Assembly: GCA_009702945.1 (NCBI GenBank)
Contig: WLGZ01000006.1
Coordinates: 1 to 16,053, forward strand
Direction: 5' to 3'
From: Actinomycetota bacterium
Lineage (GTDB): Bacteria; Actinomycetota; Actinomycetes; S36-B12; UBA5976
DNA length: 16,053 nucleotides
The notes beneath the pieces were generated by a model that worked only from the letters and a program-made list of their open reading frames with translations, had not been told where the DNA came from and did no database searches. This document shows, piece by piece, positions 1-7,806 of this stretch. The number at the start of each line of letters is the position of its first letter. Position 1 is the stretch's first letter. A program made the position numbers and the translations under genes.

Positions 1-810
1 ATGCATGGCATGCATGACGATGTGAACATGCGTCACTACGGCGCACTGCGCACCATGATGAAGATTACGTACGCAACATTTGGTCTTGGTTTCTTGGCGA
101 TTATTGGCGTACCGCCTTTTGCCGGATTCTGGTCGAAAGATGAAATCATTTATGTGGCCTTTAGCCAAAGTTTGATAATTGGTCTGGCAACTTTGCTTGG
201 TGCTGGTGTTACTGCCTTCTACATGACACGCATGATGGCCATGACATTCTTTGGTGAAGCTCGCTGGGAAGACGACGTTCATCCGCACGAGTCTCCAGCC
301 GTAATGACAATCCCAATGATTGTGTTAGCACTGGGTTCAGTCTTTGGTGGTATGGCGATGCTGTTTGTTGGTGACATCGAGCACTGGCTAGAGCCTGTGA
401 CTGGATTTGCGAAACCAGAACATTCAGTTTCACATTCAGTTTTGATTCCAATCACACTTGCCGTTGTTCTTGGTGGGGCACTGTTCGCTTGGTTGCGATA
501 CGGTCGCCGACCAGTTCCGGTTGTGGCACCAACAGATGTTCGCTTCCTAACTCGCGCAGCCAGAGCAGATGCTTACGGCGATGCGCTAAACGAAGCGGCG
601 TTCATGCGCCCTGGCCAGTATTTAACTCGTTCACTTACCTGGTTTGATTCCAAAGCGATTGATGGCTTAGTCAGCGGTCTTGCTGCTTCGATTGGTGGCC
701 TATCGGCTCGCGCTCGACGACTTCAGAATGGTTACGCACGTTCTTACGCAGTAACTATGCTTGGTGGCGCAGTTTTGATTGCGCTCATACTTCTACTAGT
801 GAGGCTTTAA
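1..810 (+). CDS. nuoL: NADH-quinone oxidoreductase subunit L, C-terminal part (5' truncated by window edge)
   Basis: This is the distal antiporter-like membrane subunit of respiratory complex I. The frame is open from base 1 and the first Met is internal to the protein: full NuoL is usually over 600 residues and only the last 269 are here. Visible family features are the MRHYGALR stretch, the conserved GVPPFAGFWSKDEI segment (about residues 38-51), several hydrophobic helices, and then a long polar/amphipathic stretch (about 170-245) ending in one last membrane helix, as expected for the lateral helix and terminal TM of NuoL. nuoM starts two bases after the stop, so they are co-transcribed. 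The rest of the nuo operon is presumably upstream of the window. The identity is secure; the true start is not visible. Confidence 0.95.
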   Translation: MHGMHDDVNMRHYGALRTMMKITYATFGLGFLAIIGVPPFAGFWSKDEIIYVAFSQSLIIGLATLLGAGVTAFYMTRMMAMTFFGEARWEDDVHPHESPAVMTIPMIVLALGSVFGGMAMLFVGDIEHWLEPVTGFAKPEHSVSHSVLIPITLAVVLGGALFAWLRYGRRPVPVVAPTDVRFLTRAARADAYGDALNEAAFMRPGQYLTRSLTWFDSKAIDGLVSGLAASIGGLSARARRLQNGYARSYAVTMLGGAVLIALILLLVRL

Positions 811-812
811 TC

Positions 813-2339
813 ATGTTGCTAACGACTTTGATGCTGATCCCACTAGTTGGGTCGATTGTTGTTTTCTTGCTCCCAGCTGCGAAAGTGACTTTAGCTAAGC
901 AAATTGCCTTAGGTTTTGCGCTCGCCACTTTGGTTGGGTCCGTTCTTATGGTGCTTGGCCTAGATAATTCATCTGGGGGACTGCAGCACGTTGAGTCCTA
1001 CGATTGGATTCCAGCTTTCGGAATCTCTTGGACGCTTGGCGTAAATGGAATTTCTGCTGCACTGATCGTGATGGCAGCAATTTTGGTTCCAGTAGTAATC
1101 GTTGCTGGCTGGTGGGATGCTGAAAATTCTGGCCGTGGAACCGTAAAGGGATTCTTTGCCTTAATTCTTGCCTTGGAAGTTTTCATTATCGGAGTCTTTA
1201 CCGCTAACGATTTGTTCCTGTTCTATGTTTTCTTTGAGGCAATGCTGTTTCCGATCTACTTCTTAATTGGAAGATTTGGCGGACTACAGCGTGCTTATGC
1301 AGCAATGAAGTTCTTGCTGTACTCACTTGTTGGTGGCCTATTTATGTTGGCTGCGTTGATCGGACTTTACGTTGTTTCAAGCCGGGAATTAGGTCAAGGA
1401 ACTTTCGACTACGTAACCCTAACTTCATTGAACATTGATCCTGCGACGCAGAAAATGCTGTTCTTAGGATTCTTCTTTGCCTTCGCGGTGAAGGCTCCGA
1501 TGGTTCCTTTCCACACTTGGTTACCAGATGCCACCGCAGAAGCCACACCAGGAACTTCAACTTTGTTGGTTGGTGTACTGGACAAAGTGGGCACATTTGG
1601 AATGCTGCACTTCTTGCTACCGATTTTCCCAGAGGCAAGTAAGTTTTATGCTCCGGTGATTATTGTGCTTGCCGTAATCAGTATTTTCTACGGTGCGCTA
1701 TTGGCAATCGGGCAAACCGACGTAATGCGTTTAGTTGCGTTTACTTCAATTTCGCACTTTGGTTTCATAGTCCTGGGAATCTTTGTGATGACCTCACAGG
1801 GACTAAGCGGTTCTTCGTTCTACATGGTCAACCACGGATTCTCCACTGGAGCGTTGTTCTTAGTCATGGGCTACCTCGTATCGCGTCGCGGCTCAAAGCG
1901 AATCGCAGACTTTGGTGGCGTCCAAAAAGTTGCGCCAATTCTTACTGGCGTATTCCTGCTTTCAGGTCTTTCTGGCTTAGCGCTGCCAGGTATGTCTAGC
2001 TTCATTTCAGAGTTCTTGGTTTTGGCTGGAACTTATGCAGTGAATCCGACAGCTGCGATTATCGCAACTTTGGGAATCGTGATGGCTGCCGTGTACATTC
2101 TTTGGCTCTACCAACGAATGATGACTGGTGTGCCTAGTAAAGAAGTAGAAGAAACAGTTACTGAAATATCTCGACGAGAATTAGTTGCGATTGCTCCAGT
2201 TTTGGCGATCATCATTGCACTCGGTTTTGTTCCACAGGTAGCACTTAATGTAATCAACCCTGCAGTTGATCAAGTTCAAACATACGTGGGTGTAACTGAT
2301 CCAGAATCAGCAGTTGTAATTGAAGGGAGTGGCTCGTGA
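813..2339 (+). CDS. nuoM: NADH-quinone oxidoreductase subunit M
   Basis: Second antiporter-like, proton-translocating membrane subunit of complex I, 508 residues, the normal length for the family. It is hydrophobic throughout, with about 14 predicted helices. The key charged residues of the proton channel are present: the TM5 glutamate in FFEAMLFPIYFLIG (E142), the lysine in FAFAVKAPMVPFHTWLP (K227, with H234) and the lysine of the next broken helix in GVLDKVG (K258). The gene starts two bases after nuoL and its TGA overlaps the GTG of nuoN (GTGA, 2336-2339), so translation is probably coupled. Nothing is unusual. Confidence 0.96.
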   Translation: MLLTTLMLIPLVGSIVVFLLPAAKVTLAKQIALGFALATLVGSVLMVLGLDNSSGGLQHVESYDWIPAFGISWTLGVNGISAALIVMAAILVPVVIVAGWWDAENSGRGTVKGFFALILALEVFIIGVFTANDLFLFYVFFEAMLFPIYFLIGRFGGLQRAYAAMKFLLYSLVGGLFMLAALIGLYVVSSRELGQGTFDYVTLTSLNIDPATQKMLFLGFFFAFAVKAPMVPFHTWLPDATAEATPGTSTLLVGVLDKVGTFGMLHFLLPIFPEASKFYAPVIIVLAVISIFYGALLAIGQTDVMRLVAFTSISHFGFIVLGIFVMTSQGLSGSSFYMVNHGFSTGALFLVMGYLVSRRGSKRIADFGGVQKVAPILTGVFLLSGLSGLALPGMSSFISEFLVLAGTYAVNPTAAIIATLGIVMAAVYILWLYQRMMTGVPSKEVEETVTEISRRELVAIAPVLAIIIALGFVPQVALNVINPAVDQVQTYVGVTDPESAVVIEGSGS

Positions 2340-3904
2340 ACGTTTCCGTTGAATACCAAGCTTTAGCTCCAATCATTATCTTGTTGGCAGCAGGCGTACT
2401 TTCGGTATTGGTTGAAGCCTTTATCCCTCGCACCTTGCGTCGTCCGATTCAACTTATGTTGGTGCTAGCGAGCATTGTGTTGGCATTTGCTTATGTGGTT
2501 ATAAATGCCACTGCCCAACTTGCTGGCGATCCAGTAACCAACGGTGGCCAAGTAAAGGGATTGCGTCAGTTGGCAGCAGGTGGCGCAGTTGCCATTGATG
2601 GTCCTGGCATGGTGATTCAGGGAATCATCCTGTTGGTTTCATTCGTGTCTGCATTACTGCTTGCCGAACGACAAATTGATCCGCAAGGCGATGCTTTTGC
2701 ATCTCGCTCATCCACACTTCCTGGCAGCGAAGATGAACGACAGTTCACAGCTCAAGGGTGGCTACAAACTGAAATCTGGCCACTGTATTTATTCTGCGTT
2801 GGCGGAATGCTGCTGTTCCCAGTTTCAAATGACTTCCTAACTATGTTCGTCGCACTAGAAGTTTTCTCATTGCCGCTTTACTTAATGGCCAGCATGGCTC
2901 GCCGCCGCCGACTACTAAGCCACGAAGCAGCACTCAAGTACTTCATTCTTGGTGCATTCTCCAGCGCATTTTTCCTATTCGGCGCCGCACTAATTTATGC
3001 GGCGACATCTTCAATTAGCTTCAGCACTGTTGCCGTCGCAATGGAGAACTCATCACAAGATGGTTTGATCATTCCAGGAATTGGAATGATCGCAGTTGGC
3101 TTGCTTTTCAAAGTTGGAGCAGTTCCTTTCCACCAGTGGGTTCCAGATGTTTACCAAGGCTCACCAACTCCACTTACTGCATTTATGAGTGCAGCAACTA
3201 AGGTTGCCGCGTTTGGTGCATTGCTTCGCGTCTTCTACGTAGCCTTCGGTGGAATGCGCTGGGATTGGCGCCCAATGATGTGGGTAATCGCGATCCTTTC
3301 AATGGTTATTGGTTCATTGCTTGCGGTGACTCAAACTGACATGAAGCGCATGCTGGCATTCTCTTCCGTTGCACATACTGGCTTCATTTTGCTTGGCGTA
3401 ATTTCAACAAGCGCTGCTGGACTTTCTAGCACTTTGTTCTACTTACTCGCTTACGGCTTCACATCGGTTGGCGTCTTTGCAATCGTTGGGTTAGTGCGCG
3501 ACGCTTCCGGCGAAGCAACACACTTGTCGCAGTGGGCTGGACTTGGTAAGAAATCTCCGTGGATGGCGAGCATCTTTGCGCTATTCCTATTGGCTTTAGC
3601 TGGTATCCCGCTGACAAGTGGCTTCACTGGAAAGTTCTCAGTGTTCACAGCAGCTATTGATGGTGGCGCAACTCCGTTAGTAATTGTTGCGGTAGTTGCC
3701 AGCGCAATCGCAGCATTCTTCTACGCCCGAGTCATAGTCCTTATGTTCTTTACCGAACCTCCAGTTGATGGACCAAGCGTCGTTGTGCCAAGTGCATTCA
3801 CGACTGTGGCCATTGGAACCAGTGCAGCATTTACTTTGTTACTCGGAATCGCTCCACAACCAGTACTTGATTTGGTAATCAATGCAGGATTGTTCATTCG
3901 CTAG
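2336..3904 (+). CDS. nuoN: NADH-quinone oxidoreductase subunit N
   Basis: Third antiporter-like membrane subunit of complex I and the usual last gene of a nuo operon; 522 residues. The conserved glutamate lies in MFVALEVFSLPLYLM (E175), the lysine in LLFKVGAVPFHQWVPDVYQG (K259) and the second lysine in SAATKVAAF (K289). A long hydrophilic loop (about residues 110-145) separates early helices; to my knowledge such insertions are common in actinobacterial NuoN. It starts with GTG overlapping the nuoM stop, so it depends on nuoM translation. The next gene follows after a 43-base gap, so the nuo transcript may end here or continue. Confidence 0.95.
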   Translation: MNVSVEYQALAPIIILLAAGVLSVLVEAFIPRTLRRPIQLMLVLASIVLAFAYVVINATAQLAGDPVTNGGQVKGLRQLAAGGAVAIDGPGMVIQGIILLVSFVSALLLAERQIDPQGDAFASRSSTLPGSEDERQFTAQGWLQTEIWPLYLFCVGGMLLFPVSNDFLTMFVALEVFSLPLYLMASMARRRRLLSHEAALKYFILGAFSSAFFLFGAALIYAATSSISFSTVAVAMENSSQDGLIIPGIGMIAVGLLFKVGAVPFHQWVPDVYQGSPTPLTAFMSAATKVAAFGALLRVFYVAFGGMRWDWRPMMWVIAILSMVIGSLLAVTQTDMKRMLAFSSVAHTGFILLGVISTSAAGLSSTLFYLLAYGFTSVGVFAIVGLVRDASGEATHLSQWAGLGKKSPWMASIFALFLLALAGIPLTSGFTGKFSVFTAAIDGGATPLVIVAVVASAIAAFFYARVIVLMFFTEPPVDGPSVVVPSAFTTVAIGTSAAFTLLLGIAPQPVLDLVINAGLFIR

Positions 3905-3947
3905 GCCTCAAGTCGCAACTTTGCCTGCAAAATGCAAGGATTGACCT

Positions 3948-4925
3948 GTGAGCGTTTTATTCCCTGAAGAGTTAGCAGCACTCGAAGAAGAGATGTTTGC
4001 TGGGCTTGCTGCGATTGAAGATCGCCTCCGGGAAGAAATCCGAAGTGACTATGAACTTGCTGACATCACAGCGCGCCATTTAGTTGAAGCTGGTGGCAAG
4101 AGATTCCGTCCATTGCTTGTTCTTTTGGCATCACACTTTGGAGATCCTAAATCTGAAGGCGTGGTTCCTTCGGCTGTCGTTGTGGAACTTACTCACTTAG
4201 CAACCTTGTATCACGATGATGTGATGGATGAAGCCGAGGTTCGCCGTGGCACACAGTCTGCAAATAGCCGATGGGGAAATACTGTCGCGATTCTCAGTGG
4301 TGACTTTTTGTTCGCGCGCTCCTCAAAGTTGCTCGCTGATTTAGGACCAGATGCGGTTCGGGTTCAAGCTGAAACTTTTGAAAGACTTGTTATCGGACAA
4401 CTTCGGGAAAGTGTTGGACCGCAGGGTGACGAAGATCCAATTGTTCACCACTTAGAAGTGCTGGCAGATAAAACTGGTTCGCTGATCGCAGCTGCTGGAA
4501 GATACGGCGCAATGATGAGTGGCGTTTCTGCTGAACTAACAGATCGAATTGCTGACTTTGGCGAAAGTATAGGTATCGCCTTCCAGTTAAGTGATGACTT
4601 ACTAGACATTGAGTCTGAGGTTTCTGGCAAGACCCCAGGAACAGATTTGCGCGAAGGCATTCGTACTTTGCCAGTGCTGTTTGCGCTTGCGGATCCAGAC
4701 ACACCACCACGATTACGCGAATTACTAAGCCGAGCCATCACTGATGACGCTGAACATGCTGAGGCGCTAGCGGCATTGCGGGTACACCCAGCTATGGATC
4801 AAGCTCGCGAAGTTCTTGAACAATGGGCTGATCGCGCTCGCGAGCGACTAACTGCATTGCCAGATTGCGATGCAAAGACCGCAATGGCCACTCTTGTTGA
4901 CAGCGTGGCTTACCGCACGGTTTAG
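3948..4925 (+). CDS. Trans-polyprenyl diphosphate synthase (probable menaquinone side chain)
   Basis: Class I trans-prenyltransferase that condenses isopentenyl diphosphate with allylic diphosphates to make a long polyprenyl chain. Both aspartate-rich Mg-binding motifs are intact: DDVMD at residues 90-94 and DDLLD at 216-220. The GGKRFRP motif (49-55) and the DKTGSLI stretch (174-180) bind substrate. The residue five positions before the first motif is Ala, which is usually associated with long-chain products. It starts with GTG, preceded by an AAGGA ribosome-binding site (3936-3940) at 7 bases. A polyprenyl synthase directly behind nuoN is a familiar actinobacterial arrangement and points to menaquinone tail synthesis. 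The exact chain length (hepta- to nonaprenyl) cannot be read from sequence. Confidence 0.9.
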   Translation: MSVLFPEELAALEEEMFAGLAAIEDRLREEIRSDYELADITARHLVEAGGKRFRPLLVLLASHFGDPKSEGVVPSAVVVELTHLATLYHDDVMDEAEVRRGTQSANSRWGNTVAILSGDFLFARSSKLLADLGPDAVRVQAETFERLVIGQLRESVGPQGDEDPIVHHLEVLADKTGSLIAAAGRYGAMMSGVSAELTDRIADFGESIGIAFQLSDDLLDIESEVSGKTPGTDLREGIRTLPVLFALADPDTPPRLRELLSRAITDDAEHAEALAALRVHPAMDQAREVLEQWADRARERLTALPDCDAKTAMATLVDSVAYRTV

Positions 4926-4934
4926 TAACCCAAA

Positions 4935-4974
4935 TTACAAACTAATTCATCAGTGCAATAGTTTTGTTTCATCA
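4935..4974 (+). promoter_or_regulatory. Candidate promoter in front of the RarD-like gene
   Basis: TTACAA (4935-4940) and TAGTTT (4959-4964) are spaced 18 bases apart and resemble -35 and -10 boxes. The start codon lies 9 bases after the -10, so the transcript would be nearly or fully leaderless, which fits the absence of a Shine-Dalgarno sequence before 4974. Weak motifs only; no experimental support. Confidence 0.35.
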
Positions 4975-5906
4975 TGAGTATTCAGGTTGAAAAAGAGAAG
5001 CGCTCCGAGCATTCCATTGGCCTGATCAATGGCTTTATCGCCTACATAATCTGGGGCGCAGTTATTCTCTACTGGCCTTATCTGGCACCTGCTAAACCAC
5101 TTGAAATTCTGGCTCATCGAATTCTGTGGAGCTTGCTGTTTGTGGCAGCAATTTTGATTTACCAGAAGCGAATTGTTTCGCTTAAAGTCGTGATGAAAAA
5201 TGCACGGCAAATGAAGTTACTTGCCGTGGCCTCCGTTCTGATTGGCATCAACTGGGGACTATTCATTTGGGCCAGTATGAATGGTCATGTACTTGACTCG
5301 TCGCTTGGTTATTACATAACCCCACTGCTTAATGTTGCTCTCGGCGTGTTTTTCTTTAAGGAAAAGTTGCGTCCTATGCAGTGGCTGGCAATTGGGATAG
5401 CCGGCTTTGCAGTGCTGTTTATTACGTTGGCCATGGGCGTTGTACCGTGGGTGGCACTTTCGCTATCAACTAGTTTCACAATGTATGGATATGTAAAGAA
5501 GCTGGCGAACGTACAAGCTCTGGAGAGCTTGATGATTGAAACTTTGATTCTTACGCCAGTGGCAATTGGCTACTTAATCTGGTTGCAATTCAATGGTGGC
5601 AATACCTTCCTTGAATATGGACTTGATCACACACTTTGGATGGCGAGCGCTGGAATTTTCACTGCAATTCCACTCTTGGCATTTGGTGTTGCAATTACTC
5701 GATTGCCATTTACAACGCTTGGAATGCTGCAATACATCGGTCCAACAATCCAATTCTTTGTCGGAGTGTGGATGACGCAGGAAGCAATGCCGCAAGTGCG
5801 TTGGATTGGATTTGTAATTACCTGGGTGGCACTGGTCATACTTACCGTCGATGCCTTGCGCAATCGCCGTAATGTCAGCAAGTCATTAGTAACAAATCCT
5901 GACTAG
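4974..5906 (+). CDS. rarD: RarD/EamA-family membrane transporter
   Basis: Predicted inner-membrane permease of the drug/metabolite transporter superfamily, 310 residues. It has a short polar N-terminus (about 15 residues) and then about ten hydrophobic helices in two EamA-type halves. The N-terminal pattern (G-x-x-N-G-x-x-A-Y-x-x-W-G, then PLEILAHRILWS around residues 42-53) is typical of RarD proteins. Substrates of RarD are not firmly established; the name comes from the E. coli chloramphenicol-sensitivity context and should not be read as a function here. No Shine-Dalgarno is visible upstream. The stop codon is in the same reading frame as the NuoB-like gene that begins 9 bases later. Confidence 0.85.
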   Translation: MSIQVEKEKRSEHSIGLINGFIAYIIWGAVILYWPYLAPAKPLEILAHRILWSLLFVAAILIYQKRIVSLKVVMKNARQMKLLAVASVLIGINWGLFIWASMNGHVLDSSLGYYITPLLNVALGVFFFKEKLRPMQWLAIGIAGFAVLFITLAMGVVPWVALSLSTSFTMYGYVKKLANVQALESLMIETLILTPVAIGYLIWLQFNGGNTFLEYGLDHTLWMASAGIFTAIPLLAFGVAITRLPFTTLGMLQYIGPTIQFFVGVWMTQEAMPQVRWIGFVITWVALVILTVDALRNRRNVSKSLVTNPD

Positions 5907-5915
5907 AGTCATACT

Positions 5916-6299
5916 GTGAGCAATGTTTCGGTGTTACAAGCAGGGTTGGCCTGCTGTGGTGTGGAATCTAGTTCAGTAGATTTAGTTTCCGGCGCTTGGG
6001 AGCAAACTGAATCCGTCTCAAAACTAAGTGCGGCGCAACACATTCTGGTTATCGCTGGAACTGTTACGCAGGCCTTAGCTCCAACTGTTAAGTCTGCTTA
6101 TGATGCCTTGCAGGAACCAAAAGTAGTTGTAGCCTTTGGCGCCTGTGCCATCTCAGGAGGCCCGTACTGGGATTCGTACTCGGTAGTTTCTGGAGCCCAC
6201 CAAATAGTGCCGGTGGACATTCAAGTTCCTGGCTGCCCACCAGGCCCAGAAGAGTTAGCTGCAGCCCTCATGCAAGCAGTGGAGTTGGCGACAAAATGA
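5916..6299 (+). CDS. Small NuoB-like Fe-S protein (orphan complex I-type module)
   Basis: 127-residue homologue of NuoB / the small subunit of group 4 [NiFe] hydrogenases, the protein that carries the N2-type [4Fe-4S] cluster. All four cluster cysteines are present with NuoB spacing: the adjacent pair C13-C14 (LACCGVE), C77 (FGACAISGG) and C107 (VPGCPPGPE). The tandem CC is Nuo-like rather than hydrogenase-like (CxxC). The usual CPPRPE arginine is glycine. The protein lacks the roughly 40-residue N-terminal extension of standard NuoB, and no extension is possible because the rarD TAG lies in frame four codons upstream of the GTG start. TAGAGT at 5904-5909 could be a -10 box for a leaderless GTG start. 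Its stop overlaps the NuoC-like start (ATGA). It is a paralogue, not the complex I subunit itself, which should lie upstream of nuoL. Partner and function unknown. Confidence 0.85.
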   Translation: MSNVSVLQAGLACCGVESSSVDLVSGAWEQTESVSKLSAAQHILVIAGTVTQALAPTVKSAYDALQEPKVVVAFGACAISGGPYWDSYSVVSGAHQIVPVDIQVPGCPPGPEELAAALMQAVELATK

Positions 6300-6745
6300 C
6301 AACTCTGCAAAACGTCGAAAGCTCTCAGTGGCAAGCGCAGGCAACTGAGATGAAGCAAAAAGGACTCGTTAGATGTGAATGGTTGACTGCTACTCATAAT
6401 GGCGGGGATGCTTTCGAGATTTCGCTAATGCTTTCAACTGAAGACTTATCGGAAAACTTGATTCTGGTCACAGACATTGAAGCCAGCATTGAATCACTAG
6501 TGAGTGTGTATCCAAACGTTAGTTTTCATGAACGAGAAGTTGCGCAAATGTTTGGAGTTGAGTTCATCGGAAGCGATGACACCTCGCCGGCTTTTGAGAT
6601 AGAACTTTCAGGCTTTCCACTAAGACGAGACTTTGCTCTCGCTACTCGTTCAGATACCGAGTGGCCAGGCGCAGTTGAGCCTGATGAAAACGCAAAGCGT
6701 CGTCCATCACTTCCACCAGGCGTTTTACCGGAGTGGAACTCATGA
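6296..6745 (+). CDS. NuoC-like (complex I 30 kDa) subunit, orphan module
   Basis: 149-residue protein of the complex I 30-kDa/NuoC family, equivalent to EchD or the N-terminal part of HycE in hydrogenases. The family signature appears as FHEREVAQMFGVEF (residues 77-90) followed by FPLRRDFAL (107-115); the usual Asp of the EREVxDMFG motif is Gln84. The C-terminus is a proline-rich tail (PSLPPGVLPEWNS). NuoC normally scaffolds the quinone- or NiFe-binding large subunit (NuoD/EchE), but no such gene follows: the stop overlaps the start of the ferredoxin gene (ATGA at 6742-6745). It begins within the NuoB-like gene through another ATGA overlap (6296-6299), so all three proteins are probably made in equal amounts. 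Confidence 0.8.
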   Translation: MTTLQNVESSQWQAQATEMKQKGLVRCEWLTATHNGGDAFEISLMLSTEDLSENLILVTDIEASIESLVSVYPNVSFHEREVAQMFGVEFIGSDDTSPAFEIELSGFPLRRDFALATRSDTEWPGAVEPDENAKRRPSLPPGVLPEWNS

Positions 6746-7137
6746 CCCACTCAACGATTGCCTTACATCCAGCATCATGTACTTCCTGCATGCTGTGTGT
6801 TCGAGAATGCCCAGACTGGTGCATCACAGTACAAGCTCATACTGAACCTGATCCAGACGCTCCGGCTTATAGCAATTCCCGGAGACAAGCCACAAAAAAT
6901 GTTTTGGATCAATTCACTATCGATTTTGGACAATGTATGTGGTGCGGTATTTGCATCGACGTTTGCCCATTTGATGCGCTGTTCTGGTCAGACTCACCAA
7001 TGCCAGCTGGGCAAGGCAGAGGCGAATTGATTTACGGAATCGAAGCACTAGCCGCCTCATTACCTAGTGCAAGACGAAGTGATGGGTCAGTGGCACCACA
7101 AATAGACGAACCACCAAGTGGTCGACGAAAGAAATAA
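6742..7137 (+). CDS. NuoI-like 2x[4Fe-4S] ferredoxin subunit, orphan module
   Basis: Soluble ferredoxin-type protein of 131 residues with two complete [4Fe-4S] motifs: CTSCMLCVRECP (C13, C16, C19, C23) and CMWCGICIDVCP (C65, C68, C71, C75). The arrangement resembles NuoI/EchF, the relay between electron input and the NuoB cluster. It lacks the extended N-terminal region seen in many NuoI proteins and ends in a basic, proline-containing tail. I chose the ATG at 6742 because it forms a 4-base ATGA overlap with the NuoC-like stop, like the junction before it; a GTG at 6733 would add three residues. The stop abuts the convergent yajQ stop with no intervening base, so no terminator separates them. 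Confidence 0.85.
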   Translation: MTHSTIALHPASCTSCMLCVRECPDWCITVQAHTEPDPDAPAYSNSRRQATKNVLDQFTIDFGQCMWCGICIDVCPFDALFWSDSPMPAGQGRGELIYGIEALAASLPSARRSDGSVAPQIDEPPSGRRKK

Positions 7138-7629
7138 CTAGCGGTAGTTCGTGTATTGAACTGCGAAATCTAGATCAGATTCACTCAGCAGTTGCTGAAC
7201 TGCTTGCAAATCATCTCGACTCTTTCCAGTCACGCGAAGTTCTTCACCCTGGACTTGAGTCTTTACGTTCTTTGGGCCTTCATCGCGAATTAGCTTGCCA
7301 ATTTTCTTGGCTTGCTCTTGGCTAATACCAGCTTTAAATTCGCCATTGATTTTGTAATCCTTGCCAGAAAGTCGAGGATCACCAGCGGTGAAGGACTTTA
7401 AGCTGACGCCACGCTTGATAAGTTTTTCGCGGAATACTTCAAGCGCGGCTTTGGCTCGATCTTCGGTGCTTGAAGAGATCTCGACACCGAGTTCACCTTT
7501 CCACTCGATTGAAGTTTCAGTTCCCTTGAAGTCAAACCGAGTCGCAAGTTCTTTCGCTGCTTGGCCGAGGGCATTGTCGGCTTCCTGACGATCAACTTTG
7601 CTCACAATGTCCATACTGGAATCAGCCAT
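7138..7629 (-). CDS. yajQ: YajQ-family nucleotide-binding protein
   Basis: 163-residue member of the UPF0234/YajQ family, small cytosolic proteins with two ferredoxin-like domains; a Xanthomonas member has been reported to bind cyclic di-GMP. The family's opening MADSSMDIVSKVDRQEADNA is nearly canonical, as are RFDFKGT (residues 31-37), KINGEFKAGISQEQAKKIGK and the ending DLDFAVQYTNYR. The frame is open for 26 more codons upstream, but the start at 7629 matches the family and is preceded by a good GTGAGG ribosome-binding site with five bases before ATG. It is read towards the NuoI-like gene and stops directly against it. Physiological role in this organism unknown. Confidence 0.92.
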   Translation of the reverse strand: MADSSMDIVSKVDRQEADNALGQAAKELATRFDFKGTETSIEWKGELGVEISSSTEDRAKAALEVFREKLIKRGVSLKSFTAGDPRLSGKDYKINGEFKAGISQEQAKKIGKLIRDEGPKNVKTQVQGEELRVTGKSRDDLQAVQQLLSESDLDFAVQYTNYR

Positions 7630-7806
7630 TTTTACCTCACTAGAAACTGGATATTTCCCCCACTTTACTTTGCGGTAATCGAGCAAAAAGCAAGAGGTCC
7701 ACGACACGGAAATTTGGACTATCTGGCTATTTTGGAAAACCTATGAACGCTAACTTCACTTGCCGTAATCTTCGTATTTATAAGCATTTTGCAAATTGGA
7801 GTTTAA
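7630..7806. promoter_or_regulatory. Divergent intergenic region between yajQ and the SDR-FMO-SDR genes
   Basis: This 177-base gap must hold promoters for both yajQ (leftward) and the dehydrogenase cassette (rightward). On the plus strand a TTGCCG (7760-7765) is followed by an AT-rich TATTTATAAG stretch (7775-7784) that could act as a -10 region, although the spacing is not ideal. The GGAG at 7798-7801 is the ribosome-binding site of the SDR. I see no clear palindrome or small gene. Confidence 0.35.

Noticed and set aside
3905..3947. TTTGC-ct-GCAAA inverted repeat between nuoN and the polyprenyl synthase as a terminator
   Set aside because: The loop would have only two bases, and there is no following T-run.
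7630..7707. 26-codon N-terminal extension of YajQ
   Set aside because: The family begins at MADSS, the ATG at 7629 has a good ribosome-binding site, and the extension runs through the promoter region.
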